A stretch of 64,000 nucleotides of DNA from Pusillimonas sp. T2 (lineage in GTDB: Bacteria > Pseudomonadota > Gammaproteobacteria > Burkholderiales > Burkholderiaceae_B). Position numbers and translations under genes: made by a program. Each line of letters begins with the position of its first letter. Position 1 is the stretch's first letter. The DNA lies in NCBI RefSeq assembly GCF_002236805.1, contig NZ_NIQA01000002.1:176783-240782 (forward strand), read 5' to 3'. Below, one piece after another: positions 35,369 to 44,978 of this stretch. Under the pieces are notes generated by a model. The model did no database searches. It was not told where the DNA came from and saw only the letters and a list, made by a program, of their open reading frames with translations.

Positions 35369-36570
35369 GCCCGCCGATGCAGCACCATCGCAGATGCTGT
35401 CAGAAACACCAACAACACCGCCGTTACCGCGCTATACGAAAAAATGGCCGACGCCAGCCCAATGCGGTCGGCCAGCAAGCCTAAGGCCACGACAGGCACC
35501 GATGCACCGATGTAGGTAAACAAGAAAAACGTCGATATATTGGCAGAACGCCGATGTTCGTCGGCGTACAGCCCGACAATCATGGCCGAATACATAAAAC
35601 CAAATCCTTGCCCGACACCAAACGTGACCATGCTGAAAATCAGCACCCACACATTATGCGAGGTCATGCCAGCCATAAGGGCCAGCACACTTAGCGCAAA
35701 CGCAAACATACCCAGGGCCTGACCCACAAAAGGCGCGTGCCTGGTTTGCGTCATTTGAACGACCAGCGATGCCACCGACATAAACAAAAACGCTACGCCA
35801 ACCACTAGCGGCCCTTGCCATTCGAGCTCGAGAGCGGGCAATAAAGACGGCACCAGCGACGCAAACATGCACCCCACGGCGAACGTAAAAAACCCGCCGA
35901 CACACCCCTGTAAAAATGGAATACGCCGCCCGGCGCCCGGTAACGCCACTTTGGGCAGCACCGACAACGGCGGGCGCGCGCCCACAGGCCCAGCCAACTG
36001 ATGGCGCGAGCGCAACACAACGAAAAGCGTTACCACAGCGAGCACCAGCACAAATACGTAGGGCAACACTAGCGGATACACATTGAACTGGCCAATCACG
36101 CCGCCCAGCACCGGCCCCAACCCAAAACTGACCGTTACTGCCGTGGAATTAACAACGGCAGCTTTGCGTTTGTCGCGATCGGGATGCGACTCGCCCATGG
36201 CCAGCGCAGCTGTAGTCATTAGCATGCCATTGCCTATGCCAATCAGCACCCTGGCCGCCAACAGCGTGGGTACCCCGGGCGCCAGCATCGACATGACCAA
36301 CCCGACAATAAGCGTGACCAGCGCCGTGACGACAATAGGAAAGCGTCCAAATGTATCCGACACCCGGCCAAAACACAACAAACTAGCAAGTACACACGCC
36401 ATATAAGCGCTGAAGACATAGCTCAGTTGACTGGGCGGAATATCCCAGGCACGCTCGTACAAAGGGTAAAGCGGCGTAGGCAGCGAGCTGGTTGCAAAGC
36501 ATAGAGCAACGGTTGCAGTCACCCCGGCAAACCCGCCCCAACGATTCAGCAACGATGTCAGAAAGTGCAT
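35365..36570 (-). CDS. MFS transporter (putative drug or metabolite exporter)
   Basis: The start at 36570 (MHFLTSLLNRWGGFAGVTAT) is chosen because GGAT lies upstream and the hydrophilic leader of a longer version is unlike the family. The protein has 401 residues and about twelve membrane segments. The A-motif-like loop CFGRVSDTFGRFPIVV lies between segments 2 and 3. The substrate is unknown; antiporters of this type export drugs, sugars or aromatic compounds. It converges on the GGDEF gene, and the two stops overlap by four bases (CTAG). Confidence 0.85.
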   Translation of the reverse strand: MHFLTSLLNRWGGFAGVTATVALCFATSSLPTPLYPLYERAWDIPPSQLSYVFSAYMACVLASLLCFGRVSDTFGRFPIVVTALVTLIVGLVMSMLAPGVPTLLAARVLIGIGNGMLMTTAALAMGESHPDRDKRKAAVVNSTAVTVSFGLGPVLGGVIGQFNVYPLVLPYVFVLVLAVVTLFVVLRSRHQLAGPVGARPPLSVLPKVALPGAGRRIPFLQGCVGGFFTFAVGCMFASLVPSLLPALELEWQGPLVVGVAFLFMSVASLVVQMTQTRHAPFVGQALGMFAFALSVLALMAGMTSHNVWVLIFSMVTFGVGQGFGFMYSAMIVGLYADEHRRSANISTFFLFTYIGASVPVVALGLLADRIGLASAIFSYSAVTAVLLVFLTASAMVLHRRA

Positions 36571-36739
36571 GTGTACATCCGAAAATGGGCTGTACCGATT
36601 ATAGAGACCTCGGGGCAATTGCCAAACCAGCAATCAACATTGAAGAGTTACACTTGGGAGGTCGCGAAACATGATGAGCCGGCCCCACGGTGTGCGGCCC
36701 TTCGCTTCGCGCCCATACCACCCATTACGGAGTCCCCTT

Positions 36740-38191
36740 ATGACCACCATCTCACTGTTAATCAATGGCAAGAAACAGGCGGCAAGCAACGGCGCTACCT
36801 TCGAGCGCAAAAACCCGCTCGATGGCAGCGTAGCAACCACTGCCCCGGCAGCAACCGTCGACGATGCCATTGCCGCAGTAGAAGCCGCATCGCGCGCGTT
36901 TCCGGCGTGGGCCGCCATGGGCCCCGGCGAGCGTCGGGGTCTGTTGCTCAAGGCAGCAAAGGCCCTCGAGGCCCGTACCGACGACTTCATCAAAGCTGTC
37001 GCCGAAGAAACTGGCGCCTCAGCCATGTGGGCAGGTTTCAATGTTCATTTAGCCGCCAACATGCTCATCGAAGCTGCGTCGCTCACCACCCAGATCAGCG
37101 GAGAGGTTATCCCGTCAGACGTACCCGGCAACTTGGCCATGGCCGTGCGCCAGCCAGCGGGCGTCGTGTTGGGCATGGCGCCCTGGAACGCACCCATCAT
37201 TTTGGGTACCCGAGCCATTGCCGTACCATTGGCTTGCGGTAACACCGTCGTCATGAAGGGCTCTGAGCTTTGCCCCGCCACGCACGGGCTCATCATCGAA
37301 GCGCTTCAAGAGGCCGGCCTGCCCGAAGGCGTCGTCAACTTTGTCACCAACGCCCCCGCCGACGCCGGCCCCATCGTCGAAGCCATGATCGCGCATCCGG
37401 CCGTTCGCCGTGTCAACTTCACCGGTTCGACGCGTGTCGGCCGAATCATTGCAATGGCATGCGCCAAGCACCTTAAACCTGTCATCCTCGAACTAGGCGG
37501 CAAAGCGCCTCTGGTCATCCTCGACGACGCCGACATCGAAGATGCAGTCAATGGCGCCGCCTTCGGTGCTTTTGCCAACTCGGGGCAAATTTGCATGTCG
37601 ACCGAGCGCATTATTGTCGACCAAAAAATCGCCGACGAATTTGTTGCCAAGCTCACGGAAAAAGCCCGCAACCTGCCATTGGGTGACCCGCGCAAAGGCC
37701 CCGTCGTCTTGGGCTCGGTTGTCGACATGTCGACGGTCGAACGTTGTAACGCCATGATTGACGATGCGCTGGCCAAGGGCGGCAAACTGCTGTGCGGCGG
37801 CAAAGCCACCGATACACTCATCCCCGCCACACTCATCGACAATGTCACCCCCGACATGAAGATCTACAGCGAAGAGTCTTTCGGCCCAGTCAAGGGGATC
37901 GTCCGGGTCAATGGCGTTGAAGAAGCCATCCGCGTGGCCAACGACAGCGAATATGGGTTGTCGTCAGCCGTGTTTGGCAAAGACATCGCCCGTGCCTGGC
38001 AAGTTGCCGCACGCATTCAGTCGGGCATTTGTCACATTAATGGCCCCACTGTTCATGACGAAGCCCAAATGCCATTCGGTGGCGTCAAAGACAGCGGCAT
38101 CGGCCGCTTCGGCGGTAAAGCAGGTATCGAGGCTTTCACCGAGTTGCGTTGGGTGTCTATGCAAACCACCCCACGCCACTACCCGTTTTAA
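36740..38191 (+). CDS. Aldehyde dehydrogenase (salicylaldehyde/vanillin dehydrogenase-like)
   Basis: The ATG at 36740 follows ACGGAG. In 483 residues the catalytic set is complete: N150 (APWNAP), E251 (LELGGKAP) and C285 (SGQICMSTER). It also has the NAD(P)-binding FTGSTRVG. The motif wording (PLACGNTVVMKGSELCPATH) is closest in my judgement to salicylaldehyde, vanillin and benzaldehyde dehydrogenases. It oxidises an aldehyde to the acid in the cytoplasm. It is monocistronic with a strong terminator. It may belong functionally with the aromatic monooxygenase 8 kb upstream. Confidence 0.88.
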   Translation: MTTISLLINGKKQAASNGATFERKNPLDGSVATTAPAATVDDAIAAVEAASRAFPAWAAMGPGERRGLLLKAAKALEARTDDFIKAVAEETGASAMWAGFNVHLAANMLIEAASLTTQISGEVIPSDVPGNLAMAVRQPAGVVLGMAPWNAPIILGTRAIAVPLACGNTVVMKGSELCPATHGLIIEALQEAGLPEGVVNFVTNAPADAGPIVEAMIAHPAVRRVNFTGSTRVGRIIAMACAKHLKPVILELGGKAPLVILDDADIEDAVNGAAFGAFANSGQICMSTERIIVDQKIADEFVAKLTEKARNLPLGDPRKGPVVLGSVVDMSTVERCNAMIDDALAKGGKLLCGGKATDTLIPATLIDNVTPDMKIYSEESFGPVKGIVRVNGVEEAIRVANDSEYGLSSAVFGKDIARAWQVAARIQSGICHINGPTVHDEAQMPFGGVKDSGIGRFGGKAGIEAFTELRWVSMQTTPRHYPF

Positions 38192-38217
38192 ACCTTCCTA
38201 ACCTGTACAAAAGCAAA

Positions 38218-38247
38218 CTGCCCCGCAATACGCGGGGCAGTTTTTTT
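38218..38247 (+). terminator. Rho-independent terminator
   Basis: CTGCCCCGC (38218-38226) and GCGGGGCAG (38232-38240) form a 9-bp stem with a 5-nt loop, followed by seven T. It ends the aldehyde dehydrogenase gene. On the minus strand it is followed by TTTGCTTTTG and may also serve the convergent OmpA-like gene. Confidence 0.9.
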
Positions 38248-38268
38248 GAAAAAAGGCTACCCGCCAGG

Positions 38269-38940
38269 CTAGCGCACTGCGTACAAGAAAAGTTCGACAC
38301 GCCGGTTCATAGCACGGCCTTCAGGCGTACTGTTGTCGGCAATAGGGTTGCTAGGGCCACGGCCTTCAGACATCAGACGCGTACCCGAAATGCCCCGTGC
38401 GGCGATGTAGTCGGTCACCGCACGCGCCCGATTCACAGACAACGTTTGGTTAACCTGCGCCGTGCCCGTGCTATCGGTGTAGCCAATTGCCTTAGCCCGT
38501 AATTCAGGGTGCTGCGTAAGTGCACGGGCAACGCTGTCGAGCACCGGCAGCAATTCGGGCTTGAGTGCATATTTACCGGTGTCGAACGACACATGGCTGG
38601 GGATAAGCACCTTGAGCGTGCCATCGGGCATTTCGACGACGTCGACGCCCAGGCTCGTGGCACCCGACTGCTGCACATCGTTCTTGATGCCCGTCCAGTT
38701 ATAGCCAGCAATAGCGCCAGCTACCGCACCGATACCGGCGCCAATCAGCGCCGCTTTGCTGCTATCGCCGATAATCGCACCCAGCCCTGCACCAACGGCA
38801 GCACCAGCGCCTACGCCAGTCGCCGTACGGCCGCCCTGACTCATGCCTCCCATGGTGTCGTTTACCGCAGCGCAGCCCGTCAGCAACGCGGCAATACCCA
38901 CCCCTGCAATCACACGATTCAATCGCATAGACACGTTCAT
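38269..38940 (-). CDS. OmpA-family outer-membrane lipoprotein (YiaD-like)
   Basis: This 223-residue protein has GGAG upstream of its ATG and a lipoprotein signal with lipobox LTGC near residue 23. A glycine-zipper segment follows (GVGAGAAVGAGLGAIIGDSS, about 42-80). The C-terminal OmpA peptidoglycan-binding domain shows NQTLSVNRARAVTDYIAARG and GRGPSNPIADN. It anchors the outer membrane to the peptidoglycan. YiaD-type proteins are non-porin members of this group. It stands alone, convergent with the aldehyde dehydrogenase gene. Confidence 0.92.
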   Translation of the reverse strand: MNVSMRLNRVIAGVGIAALLTGCAAVNDTMGGMSQGGRTATGVGAGAAVGAGLGAIIGDSSKAALIGAGIGAVAGAIAGYNWTGIKNDVQQSGATSLGVDVVEMPDGTLKVLIPSHVSFDTGKYALKPELLPVLDSVARALTQHPELRAKAIGYTDSTGTAQVNQTLSVNRARAVTDYIAARGISGTRLMSEGRGPSNPIADNSTPEGRAMNRRVELFLYAVR

Positions 38941-39028
38941 ATTGTTCTCCTTTTTGACAGGACGAACCCGCCCTGATCGTTGTTCATACTACCAAGGCTC
39001 AGGCAATGACGTTGTTACAATTTTATTC

Positions 39029-40051
39029 TCAGGTTTGCCAGCGTCTTTCAAGCGTCCGGCTATAACGCGACATGGCATAACAGAACACAAAATAGATTGC
39101 CGCGATAAACAGGTAGGCCTCTGTACTGAAACCTTGCCACTGAGCATCGGCCAACGCAGTCTTGGCGGCCTGAGTCAGGTCGAAAACACCAATCACGACC
39201 ACCAGCGATGTATCTTTGAACAAAGAAATGAAAATGCCTACCAACGGCCCGACAACGGTGCCAAGCGCCTGAGGCAGGATGATGTTGTTCATTTTTTGCC
39301 AATAACTCATCCCCAGAGAATCGGCCGCAGCGTATTGCCCGGGTGACACCGCCTGTAAGCCCCCGCGCACGGTCTCGGCAATATAAGCCGCAACAAACAG
39401 CACGATGGCCAGTTGCGCGCGTAACAGCTTGTCGATACTGACGCCTTCAGGCAGAAACAAGGGCAACATCACCGAAGCCATGAACAACAAGCTGATCAAC
39501 GGCACGCCTCGAATCAGCTCGATGTAGGTAATGCACAATACGCGTACCGCCGGCATGTCGCTAGTGCGGCCAAGTGCCAGCAACACACCTAACGGAAACG
39601 CCAGCCCGACGCCCAAAACCGCCAAAACAAGCGTTAATGGCAAGCCACCCCATAACCGATTCTCGACCCAGCTCAGGCCGAACACTCCACCCCACATCAA
39701 GACGCCGACCAGCACCAAGACAACCAGCCACACCAACGCCAACCATTTGCGCCAGAACGCGCGCACGCAGCTGAACGCGACCAAAGCGACCAGCAACACA
39801 CTGGCCAGCAAAGGCCGCCATTGCTCGTCATATGGATACACACCAAACAAAATCAGGCGATATTTATGTGCAATAAACGACCAGCACGCCCCGCCGGCCT
39901 GGCGACATCCTTGGGCGTCGGTTGCGTTAAAACTGGCGCTTAACCACAGCCAATCGAGCGCGGGAGGCACGAGTGCCAACAACAAACCTGCGCACAACAC
40001 CGTCAGCAAGGTATTGAACGGGGTGGCGACAAGCAGGTGCAGCCGGCTCAT
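39029..40051 (-). CDS. Polar/general L-amino acid ABC transporter permease (AapM/BztC-like)
   Basis: This 340-residue membrane protein has several N-terminal membrane segments before the core. The docking segment near residue 240 (GGLQAVSPGQYAAADSLGMS) is typical of HisM/AapM-type permeases. The large insertion between the first segments (CRQAGGACWSFIAHKYRLIL) matches AapM/BztC. It forms a heterodimer with the permease encoded just upstream (4-bp overlap). No ATPase or binding protein gene follows or precedes, which is unusual for this family. The substrate class is amino acids, by family. Confidence 0.9.
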   Translation of the reverse strand: MSRLHLLVATPFNTLLTVLCAGLLLALVPPALDWLWLSASFNATDAQGCRQAGGACWSFIAHKYRLILFGVYPYDEQWRPLLASVLLVALVAFSCVRAFWRKWLALVWLVVLVLVGVLMWGGVFGLSWVENRLWGGLPLTLVLAVLGVGLAFPLGVLLALGRTSDMPAVRVLCITYIELIRGVPLISLLFMASVMLPLFLPEGVSIDKLLRAQLAIVLFVAAYIAETVRGGLQAVSPGQYAAADSLGMSYWQKMNNIILPQALGTVVGPLVGIFISLFKDTSLVVVIGVFDLTQAAKTALADAQWQGFSTEAYLFIAAIYFVFCYAMSRYSRTLERRWQT

Positions 40052-41064
40052 CGGCCCGCCACGCGCGCCAGACGGCGGTTGTACATATTCATCAGAACGG
40101 AGATCGACACACTGACGCTAAGATAGGCGGCCATGATGATCAATACCCCCTCAATGGCCTGTCCCGTTTGGTTGATAGTGGTGTTAACAATCGAAACGAT
40201 ATCCGGATAGCCAATCGCCACGGCCAGCGAGCTGTTTTTGGTTAAGTTCAGATACTGGCTGGTCATGGGGGGCACCATAATGCGCAAGGCCTGAGGCAGC
40301 ACCACCTGCCTTAACACTTGACGCTCAGACAACCCCAAAGCCCGTCCTGCGGCCCACTGCCCTTTGCCCACCGCCTGTATACCCGAACGCACAATTTCGG
40401 CCACAAAGGCCGAGGTATACAACACCAGCCCCAGCAGCAACGCCAGGAATTCGGGGCTGACGGTAATACCCCCGACAAAATTGAACCCCTGCAAAGCCGG
40501 AACACTGAAACTCAGGGTGTTAAAGTCGAAGCTTGGCAATACCAGCCCCCGGTTCGACAGAAACATGCCCGGCAGCACGGCAATTGCCTGACGCGGGCCG
40601 GGCGCCGCCTCGGTAATCAGGGCGTACCAGAAGAACAGCTGCAGCAGCAGCGGCACATTGCGCATGACCTCGATGTAGGTGCGTGCCAGCCACGACAGCA
40701 ACGGGTTGACAGCCAGGCGCGCCAACCCAACAAGCAGGCCTAATATCGTGGCCAACACTGCACCGATGGCGGCAACCTTCAGCGTATTCGCCAAACCCAC
40801 CCAAATGGCGCGCGCGTAGGTATCGGCAGGGCGATAGGCCAACAGAGACTCGCTAATGGCAAAGCCCGCCTCGTGGTCCAAAAAACCGAACCCCGTCGCC
40901 ACATTGCGGGCCTCAAGATTATTTAGCGTCGTGACAACCAGATAGGCGCAGGCCAACGCCAGACCGGCCACCAGCAGCACCTGATAGACCAACGCACGAA
41001 ACCGGACGTTATGCCAGGACACAAAGCCTTTGAGCGAATTGAACCGAAAAGACGACACAGCCAT
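40048..41064 (-). CDS. Polar/general L-amino acid ABC transporter permease (AapQ/BztB-like)
   Basis: This 338-residue permease has AapQ features: an N-terminal membrane segment, then NLEARNVATGFGFLDHEAGF and the sequence after it, which bears the ISESLLAYRP motif of AapQ. The docking segment SGIQAVGKGQWAAGRALGLS lies near residue 240. It is the first gene of a two-gene unit with the AapM-like permease. The usual aapJ (receptor) and aapP (ATPase) are absent on both sides. It is divergent from ftsE across a 110-bp gap. Confidence 0.9.
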   Translation of the reverse strand: MAVSSFRFNSLKGFVSWHNVRFRALVYQVLLVAGLALACAYLVVTTLNNLEARNVATGFGFLDHEAGFAISESLLAYRPADTYARAIWVGLANTLKVAAIGAVLATILGLLVGLARLAVNPLLSWLARTYIEVMRNVPLLLQLFFWYALITEAAPGPRQAIAVLPGMFLSNRGLVLPSFDFNTLSFSVPALQGFNFVGGITVSPEFLALLLGLVLYTSAFVAEIVRSGIQAVGKGQWAAGRALGLSERQVLRQVVLPQALRIMVPPMTSQYLNLTKNSSLAVAIGYPDIVSIVNTTINQTGQAIEGVLIIMAAYLSVSVSISVLMNMYNRRLARVAGR

Positions 41065-41174
41065 TAAAAATCAGCACCGATTAGGAAATTGCCGATGGGC
41101 ACAATATCATATTCACTTAGAATACCCGGATTACCCAACGGGTCTAATCAACAGGTTACCCATCGCTGTTCACC

Positions 41175-41846
41175 ATGATTGAGTTTCAGCACGTTTTCAA
41201 GTCTTACGGTCGCAGCCGGAACATCCTTGCCGACATCAATTTCCGCGTTGATGCGGGCGAATTTGTTTTCGTCTCGGGGCCATCGGGCGCAGGCAAATCT
41301 ACCCTGCTCAAGCTCATTGGCGGGCTCGAACCCCCAAGCCGCGGCAGCATCACCGTCAATAACCACCGTATCGACAAAATGCCCAGCCGGGCCAGACCCT
41401 ATCTACGGCGAGCGGTTGGCGTTATTTTGCAAGACACCCACTTATTGTTTGACCGCTCGGTCATGGCCAATGTGCTCCTGCCGCTTACGGTCGTGGGGTT
41501 AGAACAGTCTCAAGCGGTCGCCCGCGCCCGCGCCGCCCTCGAAAAAGTCGGACTATCTGGCAAAGAAGACCTGAACCCCATTGAAATGTCGGGCGGCGAA
41601 CAACAACGCCTGGCCATCGCTCGGGCTATCGTCAACCGCCCCGCCATCCTTATTGCCGACGAACCCACCGCCAATCTCGACCACGACAGTGCAACGCGCA
41701 TTATGGACGTTTTCCGCGACTTCAACCGGGTAGGCGTCACCACCCTGATCGCATCCCACGATACGGCCCTGATGGCCACTTACGCCAACCGCACCCTGCA
41801 AATTACCGCTGGCCGCTTTGCTGACTTCAAAGGGGTAATGGTATGA
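41175..41846 (+). CDS. ftsE: Cell division ATP-binding protein FtsE
   Basis: This 223-residue ABC ATPase has Walker A GPSGAGKSTLLK (about 35-46), signature MSGGEQQRLAIARAI and Walker B ILIADEPTANLD. Size and the start MIEFQHVFKSYGRSRNILAD fit FtsE. With FtsX it forms a complex at the division site that activates peptidoglycan hydrolases through EnvC-like partners. It overlaps ftsX by 4 bp. Confidence 0.95.
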   Translation: MIEFQHVFKSYGRSRNILADINFRVDAGEFVFVSGPSGAGKSTLLKLIGGLEPPSRGSITVNNHRIDKMPSRARPYLRRAVGVILQDTHLLFDRSVMANVLLPLTVVGLEQSQAVARARAALEKVGLSGKEDLNPIEMSGGEQQRLAIARAIVNRPAILIADEPTANLDHDSATRIMDVFRDFNRVGVTTLIASHDTALMATYANRTLQITAGRFADFKGVMV

Positions 41847-42751
41847 AGCGCTGGTTAAGGCAACATCGTTACGCGTTGGCTGTCGCCATCAGGCGGCTTT
41901 GGCTGCATCCATTCTCTTCAGTGGCCAACCTGCTGGTTATTGCGCTCACACTGGCGTTACCCATCTTGGGCGCAAGCTTTTTGGCCGCGGCGCAGCCCGT
42001 CGTCAAGCAGGTGTCCATCTCGCCCGAAATCACCCTGTTTATGGCTCCCGACGCCCAACGCGGGGCCTCCGAGTCCGTCGCCAAAACGCTCGCCGACGAC
42101 TACAAAGAGCATATCGAAGCCACACGTCTGGTGCCTCGCGAACAAGCTTTAGCTACCCTGAAACGCAATCCGAACTGGGCAGACGCACTGGCCGTGTTGC
42201 CAGGCAACCCCTTACCCGACGCCATTATCGTCACCCTGAAAAACACCGACGACCTGGCGGCGAAAACCACCACTCTGACCGCCGCCTGGAAAGCCCTACC
42301 CGGCGTACACAGCGTGCAACACGATGCCAACTGGGTACAGCGCTTGGCGGCCATTCTCGACTTTGTTCGCATTGGCTTAGGCATGCTGGCCGCCGGTGTC
42401 GCCTTGGTTGTACTGGCTACCGTCTTTAATACCGTCCGCATGCAGGCGCTTACCCAGCGCGAAGAAATTGCAGTGGCCCGCCTGGTGGGTGCCACCGAGT
42501 CATTCGTGCGGCGCCCCTTTTTATATTTGGGTGCACTTACGGGGGCCCTGGCCGGCGTTTGCGCCATTGGCATTGCCTCGCTCGCGCTGCACCCACTTAA
42601 TCAGGCCATCGCCAACCTGGCCAACAGTTACGGCACTCAGATCCGACTTCAACTCCCCGATGGTCTCTGGCTATCGGGTTCTATCGTCGGTGTCGCCGTT
42701 TTAGCTGCATTGTCGGCGCGCTGGTCTGTGACCCGAAACACCCGGTTCTAA
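41843..42751 (+). CDS. ftsX: Cell division protein FtsX
   Basis: This 302-residue protein has the FtsX layout: one N-terminal membrane segment (about 20-45), an export-side domain (about 50-165, with SISPEITLFMAPDA and LPGNPLPDAIIVTLK), then three further segments with the REEIAVARLVGAT cytoplasmic loop. It transmits FtsE ATP hydrolysis across the inner membrane to cell-wall hydrolases. Its stop codon is followed at once by the mutY ATG. Confidence 0.94.
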   Translation: MKRWLRQHRYALAVAIRRLWLHPFSSVANLLVIALTLALPILGASFLAAAQPVVKQVSISPEITLFMAPDAQRGASESVAKTLADDYKEHIEATRLVPREQALATLKRNPNWADALAVLPGNPLPDAIIVTLKNTDDLAAKTTTLTAAWKALPGVHSVQHDANWVQRLAAILDFVRIGLGMLAAGVALVVLATVFNTVRMQALTQREEIAVARLVGATESFVRRPFLYLGALTGALAGVCAIGIASLALHPLNQAIANLANSYGTQIRLQLPDGLWLSGSIVGVAVLAALSARWSVTRNTRF

Positions 42752-43870
42752 ATGTCGTCTTGCACTCAGCCGTACCCCGCGCAAAATTTGTCGGCATTCG
42801 TCACCACTATCATCCAGTGGCAAAAGCAGCATGGGCGCCATCACCTACCCTGGCAGCAAACGCGCGACGCCTACCGCATCTGGCTGTCCGAAATCATGCT
42901 GCAACAAACCCAGGTGTCAACGGTTATTGACTATTACCAGCGTTTTCTTGAACGATTTCCGACGTTGCAGGATCTCGCCCAAGCCGATCAGGCGCAGGTC
43001 ATGCCCTACTGGGCGGGGCTGGGTTATTACGCGCGCGCGCGTAACCTGCATAAATGTGCGCAAGCGTTGCAAGCGGACCATGGCGGAAGCTTTCCTGAAG
43101 ACCCAGAGGTGATCGCTACCTTGCCGGGCATTGGGCGCTCTACCGCAGGCGCCATCGCTGCGTTTGCCTATGGCGTGCGCACACCCATCATGGATGGCAA
43201 CGTTAAACGCGTATTCACCCGCTATTTTGGTATAGCTGGCTATCCGGGCAATGCCAAGATAGAAAAGACATTGTGGGCCCTGGCACATAATGCTCTTGAT
43301 GCAGCCCCGGCCACCCTGGATATCGCAGCCTACACGCAAGGCCTTATGGACCTTGGCTCGGGCCCGTGCGCCCGCCGGAACCCTTCCTGCGAACAATGCC
43401 CGCTTACGCAAAGCTGCCACGCCCGCGTGCACGGGCTTCAAAATCAATTACCGACACCAAAGCCGCGGGCCGAGGTTCCCGTCAGGTCGTGTCACATGCT
43501 GATCTTGCTGAGCAATGACACCGTTTTACTAGAACAGCGGCCAGACTCGGGGATTTGGGGCGGCTTATGGAGCCTGCCTGAATTTGACAGCCCGACTGCA
43601 CTTGCCTCGTACTGCGTGCAGCGTGGCGTTGCCGCGGCCCCTCAGCGCATGGGTGGGTTACAGCATGTCTTTACGCATTTCAAGCTCGACATCACGCCCT
43701 GGCAGGTAAATACCACAAGCACCACCGCCAACGAACCCGAACCACAAAGACAATGGTTCGACCTGCAACATTGGCCAGCGCTAGCTTTACCGGCCCCGGT
43801 TAAAAAAATACTTGCAGGGCTGGCACAACCGTCTTTAATTAGCGCGCCAGTTGCGCCCGATGTCGGCTGA
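42752..43870 (+). CDS. mutY: A/G-specific adenine glycosylase MutY
   Basis: This 372-residue base-excision enzyme removes A mispaired with 8-oxoG. Catalytic Glu is in SEIMLQQTQV (about residue 47), helix-hairpin-helix LPGIGRSTAGAI near 128, and catalytic Asp in MDGNVKRVF. The iron-sulphur cysteines follow the C-x6-C-x2-C-x5-C pattern in CARRNPSCEQCPLTQSC. A C-terminal NUDIX-like 8-oxoG recognition domain starts near VLLEQRPDSGIWGGLW. It directly follows ftsX. Its 3' end overlaps the convergent rodA by 32 bp. Confidence 0.96.
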   Translation: MSSCTQPYPAQNLSAFVTTIIQWQKQHGRHHLPWQQTRDAYRIWLSEIMLQQTQVSTVIDYYQRFLERFPTLQDLAQADQAQVMPYWAGLGYYARARNLHKCAQALQADHGGSFPEDPEVIATLPGIGRSTAGAIAAFAYGVRTPIMDGNVKRVFTRYFGIAGYPGNAKIEKTLWALAHNALDAAPATLDIAAYTQGLMDLGSGPCARRNPSCEQCPLTQSCHARVHGLQNQLPTPKPRAEVPVRSCHMLILLSNDTVLLEQRPDSGIWGGLWSLPEFDSPTALASYCVQRGVAAAPQRMGGLQHVFTHFKLDITPWQVNTTSTTANEPEPQRQWFDLQHWPALALPAPVKKILAGLAQPSLISAPVAPDVG

Positions 43871-44978
43871 TACTCATCAACAAGCCGCTGGCAACACCAA
43901 GCGTCAGCAAGGCCGTCCCCCCGTAACTCATGAAGGGCAGCGGCACACCTACAACGGGTAAGATGCCCGTTACCATGCCAATGTTCACAAACACATAAAC
44001 AAAGAACATCATGGCCATAGCGCCCGCCAGCAACCTGCCGAACTGTGTTGTGGCCCAGGCCGAAATAAACAAGCCGCGTCCAATCAACAGGAAATACAGC
44101 ACCAGCATCAAAATACCGCCATACAGGCCAAACTCTTCGGCATAAACAGCAAAGATAAAATCGGTGGTGCGTTCGGGAATGAAATCCAGGTGCGTCTGAG
44201 TACCTTCCATGTAGCCTTTCCCGTACACGCCGCCTGAGCCGATCGCAATCATAGACTGGATCGTATGAAACCCTTTGCCTAAGGGGTCTGTGCTGGGGTC
44301 GAGCAAGGTGCATACCCGATTCTTCTGGTATTCGTGCAGCACCACCCAATCAAGGCCCGGCTGACAAATATCGTGCTCGAAGTAAATTAGCGCCGACAGC
44401 CCCACAACCAACGCAATACCTGCCGGCACCAGCAGCTTGAATGACAAGCCTGCAAAGTACATAACGAAAAAGCCCGACATTAACACCAGCAGCGCCGTGC
44501 CCAGGTCGGGTTGCTTGACGATAAGCACGAAAGGGATCGCCAGCAAAATGCCGGCCACGATGAAGTCGAGAAAACCGAACTTGCCTTCTTTACGATGAAA
44601 ATACCAAGCCAACATCATGGGCACAGTAATTTTCAGCATTTCGGAAGGCTGAATACGCACAATACCCAGATCAAGCCAGCGAGTCGCCCCCTTGCTGGTT
44701 TCACCAAAAAACTCAACCCCAAGTAATAACACCACGCCGAACACGTAAAGCAACGGGGTCAAACGCATCAAGAACCTTGGAGGAGTCAAGGCCACTACCC
44801 ACATGGCAAAAAAAGCCAAGGCAAAATTTCGGGCCTGATCGGCAAAGCGCCAGTCGGTGCCACCGACTGCCGAGTGCATGATCACCAACCCAAGCACCCC
44901 CATGAGCACCAAAATGCACAACAAGGGCCAGTCGAAAGCTAGAACGAGGCGCAACACCCATTTGCCTAGACGTTTCAT
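43839..44978 (-). CDS. rodA: Rod shape-determining protein RodA (SEDS glycosyltransferase)
   Basis: This 379-residue SEDS membrane protein has about ten segments and ends with the conserved GVPLPFMSYGGTALLTLGVA motif. RodA polymerises lipid II into glycan strands in the elongasome together with PBP2, encoded 4 bp overlapping upstream. It is the last gene of mreBCD-mrdA-rodA. The last 32 bp overlap the end of mutY on the other strand, so no independent terminator exists between them. Confidence 0.96.
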   Translation of the reverse strand: MKRLGKWVLRLVLAFDWPLLCILVLMGVLGLVIMHSAVGGTDWRFADQARNFALAFFAMWVVALTPPRFLMRLTPLLYVFGVVLLLGVEFFGETSKGATRWLDLGIVRIQPSEMLKITVPMMLAWYFHRKEGKFGFLDFIVAGILLAIPFVLIVKQPDLGTALLVLMSGFFVMYFAGLSFKLLVPAGIALVVGLSALIYFEHDICQPGLDWVVLHEYQKNRVCTLLDPSTDPLGKGFHTIQSMIAIGSGGVYGKGYMEGTQTHLDFIPERTTDFIFAVYAEEFGLYGGILMLVLYFLLIGRGLFISAWATTQFGRLLAGAMAMMFFVYVFVNIGMVTGILPVVGVPLPFMSYGGTALLTLGVASGLLMSISRHRAQLAR

